Positions 43,703 to 54,590 of a stretch of DNA of 64,000 nucleotides are shown here, piece after piece. The stretch is from contig JAKSZP010008029.1 in NCBI GenBank assembly GCA_022478985.1, positions 1 to 64,000 on the forward strand, read 5' to 3'. Positions within the stretch are counted from its first letter, which is position 1, and each line of letters starts with the position of its first letter. A program made the position numbers and the translations under genes. The notes beneath the pieces were generated by a model, which worked only from the letters and a program-made list of their open reading frames with translations, was not told the origin of the DNA and searched no databases. This DNA is from Massospora cicadina. Its lineage: Eukaryota; Entomophthoromycota; Entomophthoromycetes; Entomophthorales; Entomophthoraceae.

Positions 43703-44930
43703 TTACCAATGGTCCAAATGGTATACCAGCAAGCGGATGCGTTATTCCAGAGAATGGCCAAAGGAGGAATTGGGAATGAGCTCTAGGCATCCAAGGTGCG
43801 CTTCAGAAAGCAATGAAAAACACTGAGATCAGGGATGGAAAAGTTTAAAAAGATTGGCAGAAAACAATTACTATTCCCAAGACTGTTGGAATAAGTGACA
43901 ATTGTTCAAACTGAGCATAAGGTTGTTGTGCATGGAGGCTTGAGGAAGATGACTGACCATATTTGCCAGTACTATTACTGGAAGTCTATCAACTATGATG
44001 TACCAATTATCTGTCTTGCTGTGTGGAGTGCCAGTTGCACAAGACTCACAAGAACATGACTGTATATTGACTGGTCCACCCTGGATTTGCCTAAATTATG
44101 GTGTCCATCAATGTGATGAGACCATTAACTATGAGTACAGGGGAAGTCAAATAAATTATAGTTCCGATTGACTATCTGACCAGATGGGTCAAGATGAAAG
44201 CCTTGGCAAAAGTGGACGCTACAAGCACTCCAAGATTTATCCTGGATCAAGTTGTATACCACCATGGATGCCCGCAAGTCTTGTTGAGTAACAATGGTAT
44301 GAAAATCACGTCCCACATGATCATGAGGTTATATAAGATAATGGATATCTGAGGAGTCATGTCAGTATCTTACCAGCTAGAGATGAATGGACTGGTAGAA
44401 CGGGTCAATGGAATGCTGGCCGCAACGCTGAGGAAGCTGGTCACAGGGAGAACTTCCACATGGGGGATTACCTCAGTTTGGTGATGTTTGCATATAAAGT
44501 AAGTCATCATAAGGCAACGGGAAAAACACCACTCAAGTTATTATACAGAAGGAAGGCTATGTTACCGCCAATTCTATATTTGGTGGTTGAACCAATATTG
44601 GGGATGAGTGCCAAGCAGTACATGATCCAATTGTCAAATAACCTGATTAAGATGCAATTGCAAGAATTTGATATGACCTTGAAGAAGAGAATCAAGGCCA
44701 AAATGATATATTATAAAGACTGACCACATTATCAGAATACCAAGTAGGCGAAAAAGTTGCCTATTTTGATACACATGGTTTCAGGAGAAGAAACAAGCTA
44801 CATACATTGCTGTTGAGTCCATTTGTTATTATTGCCAAGATAGCAATGGATGCAGATTCCATCAAGAACCTCTTGAATGGAAGGATTGTGAATTGAGTCC
44901 ATGCTAAATATCTAAAGCAGTGCATCTAAG
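43703..44930 (+). pseudogene. Gy2-B integrase fragment
   Basis: Starts abruptly after the LTR at the position equivalent to 39262 of Gy2-A (PMVQMVYQQADALFQRMAKG). Then comes the HHCC finger (HKVVVHGGLRKMTDHICQYY). The core has SINVMRPLTMS, where the first catalytic Asp is Asn (44110-44112), and LSNNG, where the second is Asn (44290-44292). Both changes are G to A. NGLVERVNGML keeps the Glu. 44460-44723 gives the C-terminal part (HKATGKTPLKLLYRRKAMLP). Gag, protease, RT and RNase H are missing. It is catalytically dead even apart from the stops. Confidence 0.85.
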
Positions 44931-44949
44931 AAAAAAAATAAAAAGAGTG

Positions 44950-45110
44950 TTCCAGAAAGACTGCTGAACCATTGATATAGTTATGTCCTGATAATTTGGT
45001 TAAATCCTAAAAGGTACTAATGAACCAAAATAGATGGTTAAATCTTAAAAAATAAGACCTTTGAATCATAGAAAACCGGTAGGTCAAAATATACCTTGGA
45101 GCCAGTTTGG
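44950..45110 (+). repeat. Gy2-B spacer repeats (degraded)
   Basis: Counterpart of 40500-40690. TTAAATCCTAAAAGGTACTA and TTAAATCTTAAAAAATAAGA style units are followed by TGAACCA/TGAATCA, consistent with C-to-T decay of the Gy2-A version. Confidence 0.5.
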
Positions 45111-45189
45111 GGGAATAAGTTAAAAAAATAATTAAATTAATGATAAAAAACGTAAGAAAAAACGTACAGAAAAAAGATATAGATTTATA

Positions 45190-46944
45190 ATTTATCATTA
45201 TTCAGTTATCCTCAACTCAGGTATGAATCCGCCTATGTTGCCTCTTGGGGGATATAGGATGTATAGCAGTAGGAGTGAATAAACCGTCAAAATCTATGTG
45301 AGATTGGACGCTAGCAAGAGCTAGACCTACTCAAAGCCAAGTTCATTGAGTGGAGGCTGATCCCTGTGAGAATGCAACAAGGGGAAGAGTTATGGAATTC
45401 AGTATTGTCAAATGCAATACCCCAGATCGGGGATGGAAGCAACATAACAAGAAGAGGCAGTCAGCCAATAACCCAAGTAATCCCAATATGGCAAAGGAGC
45501 TGAAAGATTGATCTTGATCGCTTACTGATGGGCTTTCTCAAGAACATTGGACATTGAGTCGGCATTGTGTGAGGCATACTAGGTATGGTTTGCCAAATCA
45601 TTCCTCCAATCAAAGCCATCAAGGGAAGGTACCAATGGGATGTGCCAGAAATGAGATAGTCATGCAGAGTGCAGATTTCATCCTTCAGATGATGACTACG
45701 AGCTTCTTAAATCTAAAAACATAATTAATGATGGAATCTGGGAGAGGCTGGAACCTTTGCGGCCCAACTTTTTAGAACTTGGCTGCCAAAATGAAGGGCA
45801 TAAGCTGTAACATCTCAATCAAGGATGGTTTTGAAATTAGAGGGGTTTAGAGCTATGGACAGAGCCTTGGTCACTTAGGTCCTCAATTCTGCATAGGGGA
45901 GCTCAAAATATTTACGATTTCTGATGGTTAGTTTGGTTTACAGAACAGCTGGTTTATATAATTGGCTGAGTCAGAAAAGGAACTCCAGAAGCATTTCAGA
46001 TCTGGCGAGAATCAATTTATTAATGTTGGTTGGAATTGCTTCAGGATGCTTGACGATGATAGTAGAATTATCTGTGAAAGAATCATAATCCAGGAGAGTA
46101 TCAAAAACCAATTTAGGAATCAACAAAGAGGGAGAATAGGCTGTGAGTAATTGAGATGGTTGTTACTCTAGTTTCATCAAGGTTAAATACTGTTTCCAGG
46201 AGTTCTGCAGAAGGACTTCTTATGGGTGTTTAATTAAGAGTATGAGTCCTAAGGGGGACCATAGAAGAGATTTCTACACGCAGATTAACTCAGCAATTGT
46301 AAAATCCAAGCATCTTTATCAGACAGACTTTCAAGATTTTGGTGGTACTTAGAATCCAAATTTGACATTTGAGATGGACAAGAGGGGGATGTCATACTTT
46401 TTATAATAGTCTAAATTATTCACTTCAGCATCAATTGCTCTAATTTCGTAGAAATAAATCTTAAAATCAATGAGATAAGCTCTTCAGAAAAGGATTAAGA
46501 ATGATATAAGAAAAAAGTTATATGAGAAAATACTAAAGAAAGTATAATTGAGCAATCTATCTGTGCCACAAAATGAACATCAACAGAAGTTACCTACTGT
46601 CAAGGACAAGGAGGAAGATCAGGAGCTTGAGGACGCTGGATCAAGATCTTGAATATGACAGTGGGTCATACGCCCTGACTGGGGGAAAACTGGCTTCCTG
46701 GGACTAGTTTCATCATGAGTAAATCGATCAGCCCAGCTTGATAGTAGGTCATGGGGACCATGCTCTGAGGAGGAGGTAGTGAGGAGGAAGAGGGAAGAGA
46801 ACTGCATGCTAAATGCTGTCCTGAGCAGCGTTGAGTGCAGATTGAGTGTGCTCCACTAGAAACCAAGAAATACTTGACCTGGTCTGAGGCAGTATTCTCC
46901 TGTCCTGATTCTATTCTTGCTGGAAGTCTAGGGAAGAGGGGAAA
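45190..46944 (-). pseudogene. Gy2-B antisense region, homologous to Gy2-A
   Basis: Homologous to 40840-42555. The shared blocks include TCCGCCTATGTTGCCTCTT (45229 and 40848), the AATAACCCAAGTAATCC region (45469 and 41076) and the interval near 45955 matching 41575. The two minus frames at 46619-46866 match Gy2-A 42300-42440. One reads LFLLTTSSSEHGPHDLLSSW and ADRFTHDE; the other reads GLIDLLMMKLVPGSQFSPSQ. The frame is more broken than in Gy2-A. A short plus ORF at 45962-46150 is regarded as a shadow. The preserved order in two diverged copies supports a real element-borne gene or structured region. Confidence 0.5.
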
Positions 46945-48047
46945 TGTTTTGGAATTTTTTGCCCACCTTTCCAGCCTCCTAGATCACCATATATCACTAG
47001 AGGATAATTTCCATTGGCGATCTAATTGGATATTTGTTGAATCTGATTTTGGGCAATTAATGTTTGGAGGATTTTATTTAATTCACATGGTCAGATCCCT
47101 CGGGGATAAATCTGGGTGATTGCTTAATATCTCGTTGGGCAGTGTTTCTGATAAAAAAGGCATCTGATATTTGATTATTGATTAACTATCAGGTGTGCCA
47201 ATTGGGATTGGTCAGGTTTCATCACTGACTGATTGGGAATTTAATGAGAAATTTGTGAGGCAAGTAATGCTGCCTTCAACTAGCAAATCAATCAGTTGGC
47301 TCAATCCTGCCATAATGGGTACCAAGTCCCATTACTTAAGAAGTTCACTCACCAAAAATGGCTGGTTAGCTGGGATCAAGTGGAAAAAGTAGGGACACGT
47401 TTTATAATTCTGTCCATTTTAGGTCCCAAGGACGTCCAACAAACGATTTCTAACCAGATAAAGAAGACCATCGGCAGTGAAACGTCAAAGTGAATTTTAA
47501 TGGCAATGGCTGCCATTTCATGACTGAGGCGCTAACTGAGGGTTGGGCGCCTAATTCCTCTATAAATCCCCCTGATTATTTATATTAATAAGTGTCGCCT
47601 TTAGCAGAATTCATTATTTTCTTTAGTTCTATTCATCTTCAGGAAATTATTGCTGTGTGCTTTAATTGGGGGACTCTTTTGTAGGATAAAGAGTAAGGAT
47701 TAAGGGATCCTTAGAAGAGAAGCTGAACTTATATGAGAATAGCTGTAGACTCTGTGAGACAACATGAAAGGCTGTAAACTTAGGGATCTTAAAGTAGATC
47801 AAGTTAGGAGGATAATAGAAGAAGTCCCCTACACTTGACATCAAGAAGGTTTTGAGGAGAAGTACATGTCTATCATTGGATCAGAATGGGGTATCTATTC
47901 AACTATGTATAATACTACTCATACTATTAGCAATCAACTATCAACTACTATCAGAAAATGCAAATCGTGCACATACTGAACCTGTGCAGTTAATCATTTG
48001 GGAGCTTTTGGTCTTTAACAATCATTAAAAACCCTGAATTTTTAACA
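46945..48047 (+). repeat. Gy2-B 3' LTR
   Basis: About 1103 bp from TGTTTTGGAATTTTTTGCCC to GAATTTTTAACA, clearly related to the other two Gy2 LTRs but more diverged and shorter. It is preceded by a purine tract. Confidence 0.82.
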
Positions 48048-48319
48048 ATAACCAAACTTTCTTAACTCTCATGGACTTTTCTCCCTGATAGTTGCTCAGT
48101 TTGGCTTGCGTTTTGCTGCAAAAAATTTATATGGAAACAAATAGAGATAATCTGGGGCGTTACTTCCTCCTAATTAGCCATTTTGCCCTATTTTTGCACA
48201 TTTTAAATGGCGCCTTACCACTTGCAACCTTCTACGCTCTATTTTCCATGACATTACCCTAATCTGTGTCTCAGAAATTGGCCAATAAACAAGACCAGGT
48301 TTACTTTCTGTTACCTGTT
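48048..48319. other. Unassigned spacer
   Basis: About 270 bases without a frame or recognised motif between the Gy2-B LTR and the Gy4 fragment. It is possibly the degraded gag-protease junction of Gy4. Confidence 0.3.
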
Positions 48320-49350
48320 AGAATCAAATTGGGCTCTCATGTGGTATCTGTTGGGGCTCGCTTGGATATGGGAGCAGCTAGAAATGGTATAAGCTTACAA
48401 GTCGCTAAGAAGTTAGATCTAGTCTATATGTAAAGGCTTAGTATTAAGTGCATCATTGCCTTAATGACTTGCTGAGATGAGATTCCCCATACCATTCTTA
48501 CTGCATGAGTTTGGTTTCTGTGATTGGTTCACCACAGTTCGATATTTGTTATTCCCTGTTAATCATGGGGTTGGATGGTGGTGGCGGCAACAGGTTAGTA
48601 TTAACCTGAAGCCCAACCTTTTGTTGTTTATAAATCCGCACACATGTTAAGACTTTCTGCTTATTAATACCTTTTATCCTGCTGGGCGGTGGAGTCAATT
48701 GTTTTAACTCCTTTCCCCATGGCGTTGCTGGCAGATTTTCTTCCAGCTTGGGTCAGTACAAGGAAAATTTTTATATGGAGAAGGCCACCGATTTTCCCTC
48801 CCACTCTTATTATAATATGGCCTTCCGCCTGACAGTGAATATAATCAGTATTTGTGGTCAAATGTACCTGTATACAGATCAGGAATACAAGGCTCTGGAG
48901 GTGTGATTAATCGATATGCTTATGAAAGAGGGTGTTTAAGCAATCCTCACCTATTGCTTCTTCCATAGTCTTCAATCAGAATTTTTGGTGGAGCGTTGCG
49001 CCCCTGTATGGACTATAAGCATCTAAATAATAACAACATTTATGATTCCTATCCCCTCCCCATTGAGAAGACAATTATCCAGGTGATTGTGAAGTTCAGG
49101 GTGTTTTCAAAGCTTGATATTGTGAATGCGTTGAACCATATTAGGTAGCGGAATGCCAAGGATGCAGTTAATTTGGAGAAGACTGTACATCTTAAAAGGG
49201 TTTGATAGTTCTCAGTTGATGGTACAGAACATCATAGGCTCAGCTGCTCTAGTGATCTTTAAGAGAGGTTTCCTGAGGATTAATTGAGGGACAATATGTT
49301 TTAATAATATACCAAAGGCCCTACAACAAGCCATAAGGATGCAGTAAGGG
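48320..49350 (+). pseudogene. Gy4 pol fragment (protease to RT palm)
   Basis: A Ty3/gypsy pol fragment of a different lineage from Gy1-Gy3. VGARLDMGAARNGISLQVAK at about 48352-48412 is a protease active site with the catalytic Ser/Thr position changed to Met (DSGA or DTGA expected). At 48995-49160 RPCMDYKHLNNNNIYDSYPL, PIEKTIIQ and VFSKLDIVNALNHIR are the RT fingers and motif A of the type RPCVDYRxLN...YPLPxI...FxKLD. NNIPKALQQAIRM at about 49297-49335 may be the GLxNAPAxFQ region. No LTR is seen. It is interrupted on the right by LX-2. Confidence 0.72.
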
Positions 49351-49364
49351 CAACTGCGGGTCTT
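49350..49364. repeat. Target-site duplication of LX-2, left copy
   Basis: GCAACTGCGGGTCTT here and GCAACTGTGGGTCTT at 57795-57809, one mismatch (C/T). They bracket LX-2 together with the Gy1-e element inside it. Confidence 0.82.
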
Positions 49365-49826
49365 TTTAGCACTAGTGGTGCCCGACCCAAAAGGGGGAGC
49401 TGACACTCATTTTTATTTGCAAATGGGCCAAACAAAGGGATTATTTGAATAAAAATCCTAATATGGCACCTCAATTAACAGCCTAGGAAGCCATATCATA
49501 AGGTAAGGAAGCTTTGAGTATACTTTTGTCTGCCCACGCTTTATCTGGTGGAATATGGCAGACAGTATTGGGGTGGGAGCAACAGCAACATGGAGCATAA
49601 GGGGGTGTAGTTGTGGGTTTACTTCATCTATGAGGACAGAATTATCCTTTGCCTCAACGTATTGAGCAAGTTGATGTTCAGCAAAAGTGATAAGAGCCAG
49701 CACATAGGTGAAAACTTGATGTGCTGGCAGGTTTCAGGATAATTGGGGTTAAAAAGAGGAGCTTTTTCTACATTGATGAAAGCACAGCTCATACCAAAAG
49801 CGAGCTCCAAATCTAATATTTTGCAC
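49365..49826 (-). mobile_element. LX-2, 3' part with shared LINE tail
   Basis: The 3' end of the half-LINE LX-2. The tail on the minus strand is GTCGGGCACCACTAGTGCTA with an A run at the TSD. The coding part reads ALITFAEHQLAQYVEAKD, VNPQLHPLMLHVAVAPTPIL in 49458-49703 and LAFGMSCAFINVEKAPLFNP upstream of it. LX-1 (14335-14746) is colinear. It is separated from the ORF1 half at 56404-57794 by Gy1-e, which is inserted after TGCAC. Confidence 0.72.
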
Positions 49827-50386
49827 TGTCATAATTCTGATATGACTGGACAATAAGCTTGAAACAGCTAGGGTGAGTTTGAAAGAATCCGCTGAACATG
49901 ATACCAGTTACAATTATTCAAGTTCCTCATGATGAGGCGATATTGGGATATAATGGGTTATTATTGGATCACCTCTAAATAAGGCGATAAGGCAATAAGG
50001 TGATGTTGACATTTGATGAATATGAATTAAATCGCATCCAATTAGGGAAATAGAGAGATAAAGAATAACAAGCTGAAATTGGGGAGAATTAGCGGAATAG
50101 AATAGTCTAAGCTTTGAGAGTGATATCTTCTGAAGCTGCTATATATAAGCGAGATGGGCGATTAAGAAGAAAAAGTTGTTAGAAAAAAGAGAGAATGTAA
50201 CAGCGAAAGGTCGCTGTATTTATTAAAAGTAAATAAAGTGTTGGTGGGGCCATCGCTCCTATGTTTAGTATATTTTCAAGTGCATCAAAAGAACCAATGA
50301 TCCCCACATCATCCGTCTGTTATTCAGTGGGATTGACCTGTGTGAACAATATGGCTGATCCTTATGATACCGTCAAATAGTTAACA
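49827..50386 (+). repeat. Gy1-e 5' LTR
   Basis: A 560-bp LTR from TGTCATAATTCTGATATGAC to AATAGTTAACA, matched by 55843-56398. The five bases before it (TGCAC) match those after the 3' LTR (TGCAT) at four of five positions, a worn target duplication. Confidence 0.88.
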
Positions 50387-50387
50387 G

Positions 50388-50406
50388 TGGTGCTCACTAC
50401 AGGGGG
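50388..50406 (+). promoter_or_regulatory. Gy1-e primer-binding site
   Basis: TGGTGCTCACTACAGGGGG, one base after the LTR end. Identical to the Gy1-b site on the minus strand at 1121-1103. Confidence 0.8.
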
Positions 50407-50449
50407 CCCATTGATCAACCACTAAGTACTCTGATTCTCCAGTCTCCAG

Positions 50450-51870
50450 CTATGTCTTATACAGACTGCGTTGCTGGGGAATCTTCATGAAATACTGCAC
50501 CAGCTGAGTATGAGGAACTCAAACTCACCTTAGACGCAGCGCTCAAAAAACAGGATGAACTTCTCCAATAACGGAATGCTGTCATGCACCAGCTTGATAT
50601 CACGTTAGCCAAATGCAAATTCTGGGACAACAAAACAAGGAACTTGCTAACCAGTTGGATGATACTACTAAACGGCTGCAGTGCGCAGAGCAGAAATTGA
50701 CCAGTGCCTCTTGGTCTTCTCACTGGGAAGAGAACGAACAACAAGGGGGCACCCTACAAGGAAGAATATGACTCTAGTCGGAGCTACTACACCCAGGATG
50801 GTATCACTGGATACAAATATGAGTCAGAGCACCAATTCCCTCAAGTAATGGTGGTGCTGCCCATGGCAGAAGGCCATGATACCCCCAAAGCAGCAGACAT
50901 CCCAACTTCCGCTGGTCCAGCTTCTCATCAAAAGGTTCTTCTGGATCTTAATCCATTCCTCAGTATGGCCCAAAAAGCCGTGAATGTGATGAGGAGGTTA
51001 GTACTGAGAAACTACCTCCATTTAAAATAAATGGGAATATCATGTTTTTTTAATGGTTTATATGCACATCTGAAGGCGCATCTTATAGATAGAAGGCTAA
51101 ACTGTTGATAACTGCCTTTGATGTTGGAAGTGCCAATCAAGTCACCTGTTACCTCCCAGGTAGCTCTTTTACCTATAGGGATGTAAAAGAATCCATGCTT
51201 TGTCTGTTTGGGGGTACCTCAAAGATGTCACAGCAGAAAACAAAATTCTTAACAATTGGATTCCACCAAAATGAGACTCTCCTGGAGTTCGATGATCAAT
51301 TTATGACAGAAGCTCATGTGCTGATTGTGGCAGGGTACTTAGAGGAAGCTGACATGTGCATTGCAATGACCTCTGCATTGAAGCCATACTGAGAACTTCA
51401 AAATGTCATTTCACCACTTCCGGATGATGACGTTCCCCTGCTCATTATTTTACAGTTTTTTCATCACATATCCCCTAACTTTCCACTGCTCTTTATGAAA
51501 AGGAAGACTACCGCCTCTACTGTACCCTTTTATTCAGGAGAATACTCTCATTTAACTCATGTTCCGCCTAGCAACCCTAAACCTTACTATAGATCTATGC
51601 CTTGCCCTTGGACGTATTATACTCAGCAGTTTAATCTTAATCCAGGGGCTGAGTTACAAAAACTGTCAGCAACCTAGCTACTTACCAGGACCTAGTTACG
51701 CTTAGTGTCAGCAAATGTCTTACTGACCTGGGCCTGGTTACACTGAATGGCCCCAAACTTTCCGACCTGGACCCTCTTATGAAATCAAGGGGTGGCTCTT
51801 ATGGGGTTAACTGCTATGAATGCAGCCGTCCTGGTCACTTAGCTAAATTCTTCCATAAATGCCATGTTCA
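50450..51870 (+). pseudogene. Gy1-e gag
   Basis: Gag across several frames. EELKLTLDAALKKQDELLQ near 50505 is a coiled start. 50704-51030 is a linker ending HQKVLLDLNPFLSMAQKAVN. The capsid core at 51105-51392 has AFDVGSANQVTCYLPGSSFT, YRDVKESMLCLFGGTSKM and LLEFDDQFMTEAHVLIV. 51495-51677 is a Pro/Tyr-rich section. A zinc knuckle at 51812-51850 reads C-YE-C-SRPGH-LAKF-F, with the last Cys replaced by Phe. Gag would form the particle and bind RNA. Stops between the blocks and the damaged knuckle show it is dead. Confidence 0.82.
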
Positions 51871-52295
51871 CTATGTACACCAAGATCAATACTATCAGGG
51901 AAAAGATGGAGCAGAGTAGAGACGGGACCCTCTACCTCCGTGATTCCCACCCAAAACGTCCTGGAATCAATAGTAGTATATCTCATGGAAATCCCTCAGT
52001 ATGATGACAGAATTTTATACAAGCAGCTATTTGGGGAGTGAACGTAGTGACACGAGCTCAAGCCCAGGCCACGGTGGACAAAGGATCCACAGAACAACTG
52101 AAGCCGTTTGCCTGTCAAATGCTTGATAAAGTTTCCTTGGATAAGCTGGATTATGCCTTGGATGCGCCAACTCTGAAAGGAGTAAACGTTGCATTTCTGG
52201 TATATGCCATTGTCAAAGAATATCCTAAAGTTGGTGAGGGGTCAATGGGTTTTTTGAAAATATGGATCCCGTAAATGTCCACATATTAAACAGCC

Positions 52296-52350
52296 AATAT
52301 TCTTCTTATTCGGACCATCTAGTACTAAAAAAAAAATATTCTTCTTATTC
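52296..52350. repeat. Target-site duplication around the micro-insertion
   Basis: AATATTCTTCTTATTC at 52296-52311 and again at 52335-52350, identical over 16 bases. Confidence 0.92.
52312..52334 (+). mobile_element. 23-bp LINE micro-insertion
   Basis: GGACCATCTAGTACT followed by eight A is exactly the 3' terminus of the LB family. It is bounded by perfect 16-bp copies of AATATTCTTCTTATTC at 52296-52311 and 52335-52350. This is an almost completely 5'-truncated LINE copy inserted between gag and protease of Gy1-e. Confidence 0.92.
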
Positions 52351-53279
52351 CGAGTGCACTTACTCTAATATTTTTTAAAGCAAAAAATAGAGTTCACACT
52401 ATAAATAGATACTGGTGCTCCAGTCAACATAGTTTCCAGAAAAGTTGATGGCGAAGTTGACATCAAAGCCTGATGAGGACCATCAAATGGTGTATGGAAT
52501 TACTGGAGCAGAAAGCACCGTCTCTGAGGGAGATTACAGTGTGCTACCTCTGCGTTTTGGTCCATTATCGTTGTAGCTCTGGCGATTGTGCCACCAAAAA
52601 AACTATGACTTGCTAATTAAAACCGCTTTCCTGAGACATATCAGGGCTGTCATTAATATGACATAGGAGATCCTGCAAATTGGGACAGCGGATCCCAATT
52701 TACTTCACCTCTGGTGGAGTGCCAAAGGATCCGGTGCACATGAGCATATCAATCTTGCATATAGTGATGGGGTGATTCCAGTTTCCTATCATCAACTAAA
52801 AAAAACTCAGCCCCATCCCCAGAAGATATATGAACATCAAGGGATACCTCTCCGAGCTTCAGGAACATATCTATTCCTTCTGGACATCAAGTTTTAGTGA
52901 ACAGAGTGAGAGGTGGAAGTGCCTGTTGGGCTATATGGGGAAGTCATTGGGCTCTATCATCAAACATGGTTTAAGACTCATGTGGCTCCAGGGATTATAC
53001 TTTCAGGCCATGGAGAGATTAAGTTTTTATTAGCAAACCTTTAGAACGAACCAATGCAAATCTACCAGCACCAATTAGTAGCATAACTACATTTGACTCC
53101 AATAAAAGTTTTCTTTCAGGTTAATGATTTCAGGTCATTGGACAAATTTTGTCTATCAGTCGAGGCACTGGACAGTGTTATGATGGTGGTACTGCATAGT
53201 AATTTAATAGGGCTATCAGAAAGAGTAAAAACCAATCAATAGCTTTATTTCAGAAATATAAAGGGTTTTTACTGTCAAT

Positions 53280-54590
53280 GATCACAATCTAGGGTGTGGT
53301 TGGGGGTGGTCCAGCGAGGAGACACAGGAGATCATCCCCCCTAAGGTCTTGGCCAATCTTCAAATTGAGGGCAGTGGAAGACTTTATCACTGAGGAAATT
53401 GACAAGTTGCTGGATCAAGGGATGCTTGAACTATCCAAGGGTCCACTTGCTCCGCCCCTTCTGATTTTTTAAAAGAAGGATTGTACCAACCGCATAGTAA
53501 TAGACTACCAGAAAGCTCAATATTATTACAAAAAAGAACTCATATCCCTTGCCAAGAATTGAAGATGCTTTGGATCAGTTAGGGGAGCCTATTATTTTTC
53601 AGCGATGGACTTGATATCAGGTTACTGATAATCGAGCTACCTGCAGCAGAACAGGAAATAGTGCCATAATCACATCCAAAGGCCTTTTCTAATCAACTTG
53701 GATGCATCAAGGGCTGTGTAACGCCCCAGCTACGTTTCAGCGAGCCATGGACAATATTTTTGGTGACCTAAAGCTGTCATGTGTCCTTATACCTCTATAA
53801 TATTAATGTATTCTCTCAAACCTTTTTGGAGCACCTTAATCATCTAGAAGCAGTATCACGCCAGCTTGCTGAGGCGAACATTAAAATTAAGCCTCAAAAA
53901 TGCAACTTCTTCAAAGATCAGTTGGAATACCTGGGGTTTGTGTTAGACTCTATGAAGGCTATAAGTTTAGCCTGTAAGTTGGAGGCTATCCATAAATTGA
54001 CTACACCTAATAGTAAATGCAACATACAGGTTTTTTGGGAATGGTCAGTTACTACCAGCGCTTCATTCCTAACTTTAGCTGTATTGGGGGGCCTCTATTT
54101 GAGCTGTTAAAAAAAGATGCTGTGTTTGAATGGACAAAACGTCATCAATATGACATTGATACACTTTGTACGGTACTGACCATTGCACCAGTGTTACGCT
54201 ATCTGACCTTTGATAGGGAGTTTATAATTCAGATGGATGCGTCCCTTTTTACTTTGGGGTGGTACTTTCTCAAAAAGATGCAGAGGAAGAGGAACATCCC
54301 TTAGCATACTGCAGTCAAAGTCTGAACTGCCATGAGCGTAATTATACTGTGACCAAGCAGTAGTGCTTAGTGGTGATCTACGCGTAGAAGCAATTTAGAG
54401 TCTAATTGCATGGGTTAAAGTTGAAAGTTATAACAGATCACGCATCATTACGCTGGTTGAAGAACCCCAAAGAGCCTGAAGGGCGTTTGGCTTGATGAAC
54501 TCTTAAGCTGCAGGCTTTTGACTTTTAGATCCTTCACCGCCCATGAGTAAAGCATCAGAACGCTGAATGTTTATCTCAATTGCTGACTGT
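53280..54590 (+). pseudogene. Gy1-e reverse transcriptase-RNase H
   Basis: Fingers at 53385-53490 (EIDKLLDQGMLELSKGPLAP, KKDCTNRIVIDYQKAQ), motif A AMDLISGY near 53603, and GLCNAPATFQRAMDNIFGDL at about 53713. The YxDD box at 53790-53801 reads YLYN in place of YLDD, so both catalytic aspartates are lost. NVFSQTFLEHLNHLEAVSRQ, NIKIKPQKCNFFKDQLEYLG and FVLDSMKAI follow. RNase H has FIIQMDASLFTLG at about 54221 and HQNAECLSQL at about 54550. GRLA is followed by two TGA codons where Arg-Trp is expected (54486-54500). It would reverse-transcribe Gy1 RNA, and is long dead. Confidence 0.85.

Larger units (their letters stand above)
52038..52720 (+). pseudogene. Gy1-e retropepsin and upstream linker
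   Basis: A linker frame at 52038-52274 (MNVVTRAQAQATVDKGSTEQ, MLDKVSLDKLDYA) is followed by the 23-bp micro-insertion at 52312. The protease active site is IDTGAPVNIVSRKV, with DTG at 52408-52416, just after a TAG codon. VYGITGAESTVSEGDYSVLP and LRFGPLSL-like flap sequence follow, and NYDLLIKTAFLRHIRAVI contains the ILIG-type motif. Unlike Gy1-d (ETS), the DTG is intact here. Frameshifts near 52440 and 52570 break the domain. It would process Gag-Pol. Confidence 0.78.

Noticed and set aside
45962..46150. Plus-strand ORF in the Gy2-B 3' region
   Set aside because: No counterpart is open in Gy2-A, and the homologous Gy2-A interval has its open frame on the minus strand.
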